64,000 nt of DNA from Sympetrum striolatum (taxonomy: Eukaryota; Arthropoda; Insecta; Odonata; Libellulidae): assembly GCA_947579665.1 (NCBI GenBank), contig CANPUZ010000061.1, positions 1,302,001 to 1,366,000 on the forward strand, written 5' to 3'. Both the position numbers and the translations under genes were made by a program. Position 1 is the first letter of the stretch. Each line of letters starts with the position of its first letter. Of this stretch, positions 54,815 to 64,000 are shown piece by piece. Under the pieces are notes generated by a model that saw nothing but the letters and a program-made list of their open reading frames with translations, ran no database searches and was not told the DNA's origin.

Positions 54815-57800
54815 CCCCCCTCCATTGAAGGACCAGGTCCGATGGAATTCTTTTGAATCTCAATAATCCCGCTTTTTTATTCAACATTCTGAAATTATCA
54901 TAAAAAAAATTAAACTTTTTGGAGCAATCGCAAGATGTCGCTTGATAATTCTTGGTTGAACGCCCTCTGGAAATCACTCCACACAAACCGAAATAAATCA
55001 TCCAAAATAAGGAATTCACTTCCTCGGAACTTAGGAAAGAAAGAAGCCCAATTTAATTTAGTAGTAACAGAGAATATTGTTCAAACAGAGATATATAACC
55101 TGACAAATATCTATCAAAAACAATACATCCCTCTCAATTATAGCTAATCTCTATTTGAATTCAATCAAAATTTTAAAGCGAAATGGAAAATTATTAGTAA
55201 ATGAATAAGCAAGACGCTTAAAATTTCAGCTATTCATCAATTCAAATTCTAACATTTTTCAGGACTTCCGTTATAAGAAAAGTGGAAAGTATTTACTGAA
55301 GTCATAAGAATATATTATCAATGGTCATATCCGAAACTCAACTCCAGTACTTCAGTTGAAGACAAAACGCTGTGATAGCAAACATCTTAAGCTAAAGTTG
55401 ATTTAAATATTAAGAATTCGTAACTGAAAGAAACTCAGGATTCTAGAGTGTAGATAAAAATGTACCGTTTTAGAGAGAATCAGTATGTACCTATTATTTA
55501 AGAATAATACGCAAGCTAAATTTGAATCTTATATTGATAGAAAGGTATAAAGAAAGAAATCATTTCAAAGATAACTAATTGAAAAAAACAAGTTAAGATT
55601 CAAATATAAACCTCATTGATATGACATCAGCTATTGATTTATATTGCTAATCCTGAATCAATTTCATAAAACATTACGTAAGGTTTTCTATTCGTCTGTT
55701 TTTATTATTAATAATTTATTGTGAGATATTTAATTCGATTTCTTGTGAGAAAAACTTCCACTCCAAAGTCAGGAGGATGGATTCATGAAAACTAAAGACA
55801 AATGGAATCTGAATCATAAAAATTCGTTTTACTGTAATTCAAGGTTAAAGAAAGAGAAAGATAACATCGACGCGAGAAATAGCTGACTTAACTGTCAATG
55901 TCACAGCCGAACAGCTTAATTGCTAACTCCTACAATTTGTTTATCATAAGAATCGAAGCAATATTTATTGTACTCGAATGCAATAATAAACCATTGGAAC
56001 TTAATCTAGAGTAATTCTTAATGATGAACTTGATTACAAAATAAATGAAAGCCCAGACGAACTGCACGAAAATCATGACGTCAGGAAATATCCACTGATT
56101 TAATGAATATACACTTCTCTAATAAAATTAATCAAACATAAGGATGATACTTCTTAACTTCTGTAGGCTTATGCTTGTTTATGCTATGGTCTACGTGATA
56201 CTATGAAATGTACTTTAAATTCCTTGGTTCGTCAGAGGTAGGTAATAGATCGCCTTGAACAAAGAAATCCAAAGCGAAAGAAACCAAGGTCGATGGAGCA
56301 AAACACCGAGATAAACGAAACCCTTCACGAAATATTATTCGCTAATTTTGTAAAGAATTTTACCGAAAAATGAACGGAAAGGGAAAGCTAAATCATCCTT
56401 GTTTACGTTTGCAAGTAACTCTCACTTCTCTTTACAGAGATTTAGAACGAGGCGGGAAAGCGAAAGTTCAAGCAAATGACTCACGAAGCGAAGCAAGAAG
56501 CCAAATCGGAAAATATCATAGCTCCCGAAATGAAGTGCTCAACTATGACTAGTTCAGTGATAGCGCAATATCAACGTCTGCCGATTAATATCATCGTAGA
56601 ATTTTATCTAACCTTCGGGTTAATAACTTACATCGATATTTCTCACAGAAAAATGCTTTGGCTGTTGTTACTTAACGCTGTTACATTTTACTTTTATAGA
56701 CATTAAGAGTAAACGCGAAAAAGTATACGTTTATTAGTACTTATGCAGAAAATCACCTTATTTAAATCTAGTAGGTAGGAAAGGAAAAGAAAAAGATTTG
56801 AAAGAGATGCCAAGAATTGTGAAGTTCTGCAGCTCCAATAGAGATGAATCCCCAATAAAAATCTATATCAATCTATCTTTCTCTATGTGAAGGGCTTTTC
56901 ATATCCTTACGCATGACAGAGCGCAATTTCGTTTTATCTTATGTCAGCGGTCACTTTCACTCCATCTCCTTGTCCGCAAACTACCAAAGAGCGAATAAAG
57001 GGAAATTGAGAGGTTAGTATACGGGATTAATCTTTGAAACACGTAAGCGAAAGTATAATAAACGATTGAGTTGCTGAGAACTGCCTCACCGACGAAAGGA
57101 AGCACTGAAAGGTGAAGAAATTGCTTTGGATGTTCCATAATTCTATTACATTCCAATCGTTGCTTCGACAGGGTATATATATTAATACCGAAGAGCATGC
57201 TTTACCATATGCACTTGAGTTGCGAAGAGTTATGTGGAACGACAGCGTCGTCCACTGAATGATAAGATAAAGCATGCAATCGCAAAGTAAATATTTTAGG
57301 TTAGGTTTAGTTGTTTATTTCTCGAACATCGGCTATTCTTCAACAAACATCCGAAGCGGATGAGAGTTTCGGAACGATATTTGCAAATATCAACAAATTA
57401 TATGGCTCGCGAACAACTTTAATTGATCGTATCACATGGTCTAGTTCTATCTTGAAAGGCTTAAATTAAGTCTGAGTAATATTGAAAGACGTCGCCTGAG
57501 ACTGTTCATTTTACTGAATAATATTCTTTAATACGGATTTAAGTTCACAGAAAACCTGCGGTAGACCATTTATCTAAAGAAAGTGATATAATATCTATGC
57601 TTATGTAAAAACAGCCTAATTTGATAAGGTTGGGGTAAATTCCAGCAACCAATTTCAATAGGGCTTCTGATAATTGATAAAAAAGTCTTTTAAAAGTTTC
57701 ATCTCATTAAATTGTAACGAACACGAGTTACACATACACTGTTAGTTAGTGTTAGCTGTTGGCCAGCCAACATGTAGGGAACCATATTGCTAAAAGACAT

Positions 57801-58635
57801 AATAGTACTTCAAAACGTATTTCGATACTATAAAATCTAATACTGCACCTTCCAGCAATGAAGAACCATTCGAATTATGGTAAATAATTAATAATTATGG
57901 AATTCTGGAAACCATCCGAGTTATGCCCAGCTTTCGTTTGAAAAATTACAATCAGCATCAATGAATAACTACATTTATACTTAAGATTAATAAATGGAAG
58001 ATAGCGGATAAATTATTGTTTTCGTAATAAAATTAACTCGCGATGCAATAAACTACTCCTTTATTCTGATGCTAAAGAACGAATATTGAGAAGAAATATT
58101 TGCTTGAGCAGTTGACGTATAATCTAGCTGTAAATACGTGGAATGTTCTCTCGAGTTATTTCCTATTTTATAAAATCGAATATCTACCGCCTTATGTACA
58201 TTAGAAAGTTAGAGATAATTGCTTATCCTTATCTTGAATAACTCGAGCTCTACACTTAAATTATACATTTTTTGCAGAGCGGCAGAGCATTCGAGTAAGA
58301 ACTCCCTCATCATTTCGCTTTGAATTGGAATGCCTCTTAGTCTTACTTAAAAAAAGCAGAGTTGCTCGATTAAAACGCGTCCCTTTAATTTCAAATCCAT
58401 CCTAACAGTAATATCGGAATTTCATGCACTCTCTATGCTTCAACTACTACCGATTATATTGCAAAACACATTAGATTCAATAAATTACACACAGTGCTTT
58501 TCAAAGGATCCAAACTATTTCAAGCAAGAATTCTTCAACTTGTACAACGAATTAAATAATATATAAAACCATCATTAAATTAGTCAAAATTCTCAATAAA
58601 ATATAATTAAAGGTTAGAGTATTAAGTGCTCTTAC
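54815..58635. other. Long AT-rich stretch, probably intronic or intergenic
   Basis: No coding frame with protein-like blocks, no recognisable repeat ends and no RNA gene. If the minus-strand exons at 58.6-60 kb and 53.8 kb belong together, this would be an intron. Confidence 0.4.
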
Positions 58636-58752
58636 CAAATTTATCAAATCTCGTTCCTCACGATTCTTCCGCGAAGGTCATTCTGTAGACATTCCCTTTC
58701 GAAACGAAGTACAGCCCATCGATGAGAGGATTGAAAGTTCAGCTTTTAAAAC
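58636..58752 (-). other. Candidate 117-bp exon
   Basis: Strong acceptor on the minus strand (tatttctatttttccag|G at 58752) and donor (TTTG|gtaaga at 58635). All three frames contain a stop. The frame in phase with the 59773 exon gives VLKAELSILSSMGCTSFRKG MSTE and stops. It is therefore either a 3' coding end, an untranslated exon, or not an exon. Confidence 0.3.
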
Positions 58753-59772
58753 CTGGAAAAATAGAAATACCAAATTAATAAAACATCAATTAATTTCATC
58801 CACATTAGTACTGTACTCAACGCCCATGAATTGGTATATTTAATAATGGATAAGTTTAAAATTGGAATGTCCGTTAAATGAAACCACTATTTCAGAGCCA
58901 TCTATGGTGTTAGATATAAAACATAGGACAGGTGGAATGCTAACAATCGGATAATTAAAGTAACAAATTTTCAGGGACAGCGATGAATATCGAAAAACAT
59001 CATTAATTCTATTTCCTCAAATGAAATAGCGGCGATCCATTTTTGGAATAAAACACGAAACGTATTTATCAATACAATATTAATGAAGTATAAATTTTAA
59101 TCAGAGGCTCAAGGATTAGTAAAACGCTGAATTTAACAGTAAAATAAACCAAATATAGATCGCATGGAGATAAGAACACCGTGAAATCCCAACCATGGCA
59201 TAGCGATAATTGAAATACAAGAAATAAAAAATTTGAGATTGAATATATGTAGTTTGAACCAAGATGGAGCGCTAAATGCAATTTTGAAATGCTGCTTTCC
59301 GATAATTTTGCCAGACGGATATTGCAATCAGCAGTGTGTAGATGAATCCCGTTTTTGAGTCCCACATGCGTCAAACTTTTCATTTAGCGCTATTTTTCTT
59401 AAATTAAGCATTCAGGGGGGTATTACCATTGATCATTTAAGCTTTAACTAAATGTTTTTTAATTCGCTTAAGTCAGACACTCAAGAACTTTAGACAGAAC
59501 GTAGTCATAAAATCAAATTCAAATATGATTACTAAATCGTATTTTAATAGGAAAATACGTGGAGACAAAATTTTATGCGAGTGCATTATGAATGTTAGTT
59601 AGGATTTAAGCGTAGCCCGAACATAATATATTATACAAATACGGAAACTACACACGAAATTCCGCGACAAAAACTTCAATGAAATGCCAGAACTTTAAGC
59701 TCAAAAAAGCAATTATTTCTTAAAAGCAAGATCGCATTCAGTATTCAAATAAGGTTTAGTCGATCAACTTAC

Positions 59773-59830
59773 CATTAAAAGGAAATCCTCGGTGACGACC
59801 ACGAACATCTTCAGGTCTTCAAACGACGTT
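59773..59830 (-). other. Candidate exon 2 of the left-arm transcript
   Basis: 58 bp with acceptor ..tttaaaaaataaag|A and donor TTAATG|gtaagt. 'taactaat' upstream is a good branch-point match. It contains MFVVVTEDFLLM from an internal ATG, conserved in the right arm as MFVVVIEDFLLM. Spliced after the upstream exon in phase, the frame stops at once (NVV, stop), so the protein would be very short. Confidence 0.35.
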
Positions 59831-59911
59831 CTTTATTTTTTAAAGGAAAATTCGTTCAAGGAATATTAGTTATTACAAAAAGAAATCGAAATGCTTTGAA
59901 ATGTCACTCAC

Positions 59912-59983
59912 TTTTACCAGTTTCCAAATCCAACGGAAGTCACAAAATTTAAACTTTAACGGAAATTTTAAAACAATTGACAT
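59912..59983 (-). other. Candidate exon 1 coding segment of the left-arm transcript
   Basis: The ATG at 59983 starts MSIVLKFPLKFKFCDFRWIW KLVK, with a donor right after (AAA|gtgagt). The right arm has the identical 24-residue reading at 63389-63460 with AAA|gtaagt. A CCAAT box (gaccaatcag) lies 87-88 bp upstream in both arms. The identity may simply reflect overall arm similarity. Coding is unproven. Confidence 0.35.
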
Positions 59984-60065
59984 AACTTCCACACCAGACG
60001 GGGTCCAAGCAACAACTGAGGAAATTTCCATCAGGACAACGGCTGAACAAGAGAGCTGAAATCTG

Positions 60066-60110
60066 ATTGGTCGAATTAGGATAATCCGTCACTGTCCCCC
60101 CCCCCACAAC
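60066..60110 (-). promoter_or_regulatory. CCAAT box and G-run upstream of the left-arm transcript
   Basis: The minus strand has gaccaatcag at about 60071-60062, and a run of ten Gs starts upstream at about 60101. Both are repeated in the right arm (63270-63306). CCAATCAG is a perfect NF-Y-type site. No TATA box lies downstream. Confidence 0.35.
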
Positions 60111-60774
60111 TCAAATAAAAAAATTTCATTACTAATAATTATAATTAAATTGGTATTCAATGTTATGAAGTACCTTCTTTATTTTAATTAAAAATTGTTT
60201 AGAATATTATTTTTCGTTAATAAAAGTATTTATTTATATTTCGAGTTAATTTTGTCGTTTCCTCCAATCAGAATGCTCGTAACATCGTAGTATTTTACTG
60301 TCTAATTATAAGTTTTGAAATTGTAATATTTCTATTTGTTTACCAGGATTACTAAATATCTTTGAATATTTTTAAAAATATCAATATAATTAATTACTCC
60401 TCGTCGGCCAAAACGAAAAAATATATTTAGCGCATCAATTCAGTTCGTTGATTTATATCAGAAAGCATTTTTAAGATATCTTCTCGAAGACATTTTAATT
60501 GATCGAAACAAAGTATTTATTCAGAATTAGTTACTCGTGAAGAAAAAACGAGTGCATTACATGATTCTGGAGAATTAAAATCGCTTCGGCTTTAGAAAAT
60601 CTACATCACCTCCTCCTAAAATAAAAAGGAGACGGACTGATAAAGAGTGCAATCGATAGTAAAATGTTAGAGAAATTTTGAAAGACAACAGAATGTTAGA
60701 AGAACACAGTTTTATATCATTAACTTACACGTTTTATATGGCACCTTGAGTCCTACGTAGACCTTGTATCCGTC

Positions 60775-61284
60775 TTGGAAGAAGAACAGAATTCTAAAAG
60801 CTTTTCAACCACATTCCATTTCGACCACAAGGTCGAAGGTCTCAATTCTTTAAGAACCTCTCTTTTTGATGCCTTAAATATGCTTCGTAAATCCACAAGA
60901 AAACGTAGAAATCACTTCATATGTATACACTTTTCACACGAACTAAAGGAAACCATGTTAAAAACACAAATTTTCGGCGCAGAAACACATCAAACTCTCA
61001 CAGTTTTTTCAAATTCTGAAATATATTCTTTTCATGCTAAAAACTCACATCTGATTTGGAGTACTCAAGTGATAAGTTATTTTCAACAACGAGAGAAGAG
61101 AGGCAGATGGACAGAATTGAAAATAATGATGATGCTGCCATTATTTTTCATAACATATCATCATGCCGTTGGTGATTCTTCACTGAATTCAGTAGTGGAT
61201 AATAAAACTGAGAAAAAAGTACAAGTTGGTCTCTCTTCTGTCGTTGGTAACACTAACTTTTCACTCGAATATTCCATAAGTTAA
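60775..61284 (+). CDS. Hypothetical ORF in left arm, 169 residues, doubtful
   Basis: An open frame of 169 residues (first codon TTG, no nearby ATG; first Met about residue 36) contains FDHKVEGLNSLRTSLFDALN and ISYFQQREKRGRWTELKIMM. In the right arm the same frame is broken into 62320-62682 and 62090-62305 on the minus strand by a frameshift. It runs inward, opposite to the splice-site pattern of the arms, and I find no family. Probably not a gene. Confidence 0.2.
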   Translation: MEEEQNSKSFSTTFHFDHKVEGLNSLRTSLFDALNMLRKSTRKRRNHFICIHFSHELKETMLKTQIFGAETHQTLTVFSNSEIYSFHAKNSHLIWSTQVISYFQQREKRGRWTELKIMMMLPLFFITYHHAVGDSSLNSVVDNKTEKKVQVGLSSVVGNTNFSLEYSIS

Positions 61285-61563
61285 CTTCCACTGTAAACCT
61301 GTTGCACACGAACTGTTAACATTAATCCTAAGGGTAACACCGTCTTGATCAGTTTGCACTAATTCATTTCACGTCGACTATAATTCAAACTTAAAACTAA
61401 CTCACAGAAGATAGCCATGCCAGTCACGAACTCCATGTTATCAAGAGGTTATTACGTGGCCTAATACCGCCCTTTTACGCTTTTCCGATCGTCAGAAAAC
61501 ACTGAAGTACGCAATTTGCGTGCGAGGAGATATGAGTAATGTGAGGTAACTGGCCATGTTCTT

Positions 61564-61808
61564 TGTGTTTCTCACAATGGTGGTCTTTCAGTCCTTCAAA
61601 AATTTATCTGGATTATATTCTTGACCATTCGTAACTCAAGTGCATACCGAAGGTATAGCATTCTTACTTTTTTCACACTATTATTACATACAGTTCGAAC
61701 ATTCACGGGAAAGCCTATTCGTGTAATACTTTAAGATACGTAGTATATCCACAGGAATATATTCCAGGTAAATTTAGTATGGCAAAGACATCCAATGTGA
61801 AAAAAAAT
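61564..61808. other. Central spacer of the inverted repeat
   Basis: About 245 bp that does not pair with itself. It contains 'accgaaggtatagcattctt'. No gene. Confidence 0.7.
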
Positions 61809-62464
61809 AATGAACATGGCGAGTAACCTCACATTACTCTTAGTTCATCATACGCAAATTGCATACTTCATTCTTTTCGTGACGATCGGAAAAGCGTAAA
61901 TGCGCGGTAAAAGAACACGTGAACACCTCGTGATAAAATGGAGTTCGTGACTGGCATGGTGATCTTCTGTGAGTAAGTTTTAAGTTTTAATAAAAGTGGA
62001 TGTGAAATGAATTAGTGCAAAATGATCAAGACGGTGTTACCCTTTGGATTAATGTTAACAGTTCGTGTGCAACAGGTTTACAGTGGGAGTTAACTCATGG
62101 AATATTCGAGTGAAAAGATAGTGTTACCAACGATAGGAGAGAGACAAACTAGTACTTTGTTCTCAATTTTATTATCCACTACTGAATTCAGTGAAGTATC
62201 GCCAACGGCATGATGATATGTTATGGAAAATAATGACAGCATCATACTTATTTTCAATTCTGTCCATCTGTCTCTCTTCTCTCGTTGTTGAAAATAACTT
62301 ATCACTTGAGTACTCCATATCAGATGTGAGTTTTTAGCATTAAAAGAATATATTTCAGAATTTTGAAAAAAACTGTGAGAGTTGAATGTGTTTCTGCGCC
62401 GAATATTTGTGTTATTAACATTGTTTCCTTTGATTCGTGTGAAAAGTGTATAAATATAAAGTGA

Positions 62465-62646
62465 TTGCTACGTATTCTTGTGGATTTACGAAGCATATTT
62501 AAGGCATCAAAAAGAGAGGTTCTTAAAGAATTGAGACCTTCGACCTTGTGGTCGAAACGGAATGTGTTAGAAATGCTTTCAAATTCTGCTCTTCTTCCAA
62601 AACGGATACAAAGTGTACGTAGGACTCGAGGTGCTTTATTTAACGT
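62465..62646 (+). other. Candidate outward-facing exon in the right arm
   Basis: A TATAAATA box (about 62450) precedes an open frame reading VDLRSIFKASKREVLKELRP, STLWSKRNVLEMLSNSALLP and KRIQSVRRTRGALFNV, with a perfect donor, gtaagt, at 62647. The donor is conserved in the left arm (gtaagt before 60725, minus strand). Joining to the acceptor ccgtttaattttag|GAGG (exon start 62758) keeps the frame open for 26 more codons (RKCCIYSQAEAILILQNHVM..). There is no ATG at the start, and the left-arm copy is frameshifted, so coding is uncertain. Confidence 0.3.
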
Positions 62647-62757
62647 GTAAGTAAAGGTTATAAACATCTGTTCTTCTAACATTCTGTTGTCTTTTCAAAT
62701 GTCTCTAACATACTACTCTCGATCTGCACTTAGCAGTCCGTCTCCGTTTAATTTTAG

Positions 62758-62842
62758 GAGGAAGTGTTGTATTTATTCTCAAGCCGAAGCGATTTTAATT
62801 CTCCAGAATCATGTAATGAACTCGTTTTTTCTTCATGATTAG
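62758..62842 (+). other. Candidate second exon in the right arm with conserved acceptor
   Basis: The pyrimidine-rich acceptor tccgtctccgtttaatttta g|GAGG has a counterpart in the left arm (ccgtctcctttttattttag|GAGG, minus strand near 60620). It ends in a stop about 26 codons in (FFLHD, stop). Confidence 0.25.
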
Positions 62843-63269
62843 CTATTTCTGAATAAATACATTGTTTTCGATCAATTTAAATGTGTTCGAGAAGATATCT
62901 TAAAAATTCTTTCTGATATAAATCCACGAAGTGAATTGATGCGCTAAATATATTCTTTCGTTATGGCCGACGAAGAGTAATTAATTATATTGATATTTTT
63001 AAAAATATTATATGATTTTTAGAATCATGGTAAAAAAGTAGAAATATTATAATTTCTAATCTTATAATTAGACAGTAAAAAACTACGATGTTACGAGCAT
63101 TCCGATTGGAGGAAACGACAAAATTAACTCGAATTATAAATAAATACTTTTATTAACGAAAAATAATATTCTAAACAATTTTTAATTAAAATAAAGAAGG
63201 TACTTCATAAAATTGAATACCAATTTAATTATAATTATTATTAATGGAAATGTTTTATTTGAGTTGTGG

Positions 63270-63306
63270 GGGGGGGACAGTGACGGATTATCGTAATTCG
63301 ACCAAT
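63270..63306 (+). promoter_or_regulatory. CCAAT box and G-run, right arm
   Basis: gggggggg at about 63270 and gaccaatcag at 63300-63309, 87 bp before the ATG at 63389. Mirror copy of the left-arm elements. Confidence 0.35.
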
Positions 63307-63388
63307 CAGATTTCAGCTCTCTTGTTCAGCCGTTGTCCTGATGGAAATTTCCTCAGTTGTTGCTTGGACCCCGTCTGGTGTGGAAGTT

Positions 63389-63460
63389 ATGTCAATTGTT
63401 TTAAAATTTCCGTTAAAATTTAAGTTTTGTGACTTCCGTTGGATTTGGAAACTGGTAAAA
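63389..63460 (+). other. Candidate exon 1 coding segment of the right-arm transcript
   Basis: ATG at 63389, 24 codons identical in translation to the left arm (MSIVLKFPLKFKFCDFRWIW KLVK), donor AAA|gtaagt at 63461. Silent differences between the arms (for example ttaaaatttaag versus ttaaagtttaaa) are the only changes I see in the segment, which is weak support for coding. Confidence 0.35.
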
Positions 63461-63542
63461 GTAAGTGGCATTTCAAAGCATTTCGATTTCTTTTTGTAAT
63501 AACTAATATTCCTTGAACGAATTTTCCTTTAAAAAAAGAAAG

Positions 63543-63600
63543 AACGACGTTTGAAGACCTGAAGATGTTCGTGGTCGTCATCGAGGATTTCCTTTTAATG
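63543..63600 (+). other. Candidate exon 2 of the right-arm transcript
   Basis: 58 bp, acceptor ..aaaaaaagaaag|A, donor TTAATG|gtaagt at 63601. Same length and signals as the left-arm exon at 59773-59830. Confidence 0.35.
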
Positions 63601-64000
63601 GTAAGTTGATCGACTAAACCTTATTTGGATATTGATTGTGATCTTGCTCTAAAAAAATAATTGCTTTTTGAACTAAGATTTCCGGCATTTCATTGAAGTT
63701 TTTGTCGCGGAATTTCGTGTGTAGTTTCCGTATTTGTATAATATATAAGGTTCGAGCTACGCTTAAATCCTAACAAACATACAAAATGCACTCGCATAAA
63801 ATTTTGTCTCCACGTATTTTCCTATTAAAATTCGATTAAGTAATCATATTTGAATTTGATTTGATGACTACGTTCTGTCTAAAGTTCTTGAGTGGCTGAA
63901 TGAAGCGAATCAAAGAAAATTCAGTTGAAGCTTAAATGATCAATGGTAATACCCCCCTGATTGCTTAATTTAAGAGAAATAGCGCTAAACGAAAAGTTTG

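Larger units (their letters stand above)
59375..61563. repeat. Large inverted repeat, left arm
   Basis: Position x pairs with approximately 123373-x. For example caaacttttcatttagcgct (59375) is the inverse of the last bases of the window, gggtccaagc (60001) pairs with 63362-63371, and the catgccagtcacgaactcca stretch (61417) pairs with about 61934-61955. Arms differ by scattered substitutions and small indels. Because 59375 pairs with base 64000, the arm may extend further left, with its partner outside the window. Confidence 0.9.
61809..64000. repeat. Large inverted repeat, right arm (cut by the window edge)
   Basis: Inverse of 59375-61563 as described for the left arm. Still pairing at base 64000. 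Confidence 0.9.

Noticed and set aside
1..64000. CRISPR array, bacterial operon or phage region
   Set aside because: No regularly spaced short repeats with unique spacers, no Shine-Dalgarno-led gene arrays, and the gene families are eukaryotic transposons.

Overview
This window looks like non-coding, transposon-filled nuclear DNA of an arthropod or similar invertebrate. It is AT-rich, has no dense gene array and no operons, shows GT-AG-like splice signals, and is packed with eukaryotic transposon families: hAT, Tigger/pogo, Tc1-like, piggyBac, Helitron-like, several non-LTR retrotransposon groups and tRNA-derived SINEs. The taxonomic placement is inference from the mixture of element families; no host gene was recognised.

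Layout. 1-9409 and 21074-32175 are two direct copies of one large repeated block. Both copies carry the same TA-flanked inverted-repeat transposon, but its interior differs. Copy A holds decayed hAT elements (1224-3860 and 4380-5172). Copy B holds a nearly intact two-ORF non-LTR retrotransposon (about 22376-27384) flanked by a 65-bp duplicated tRNA-like sequence. Between the copies lie a decayed Jockey-like relic (12950-15000), a strong 86-nt hairpin (15778-15863), a broken Tigger element (16962-18172) and a dispersed repeat (19720-20735).

32.2-44 kb is sparse. It contains a piggyBac fragment, a Tigger-like MITE, a tRNA-derived SINE (38.6 kb), a decayed CR1/L2/Jockey-like retroelement (41.46-44.02 kb) and one convincing host-type coding exon on the minus strand (44048-44122). 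45253-50245 is a 5-kb hAT element with an exact 8-bp target duplication, later invaded by a Helitron-like element, a foldback repeat and a hAT MITE. 52.15-53.15 kb is a polypyrimidine satellite with a 15-bp unit, which explains the long proline-rich open frames there.

The right end (59375-64000) is a large inverted repeat centred near 61687. Each arm carries the same outward-facing set of CCAAT box, short exons and splice sites. The left arm may continue as a minus-strand spliced transcript through exons at 59.9, 59.8, 58.7 and perhaps 53.8 kb. The right arm runs off the window. This, and the retrotransposon lodged in a tRNA-like sequence, are the two most interesting structures. Apart from these, coding capacity is almost entirely that of mobile elements in various stages of decay.
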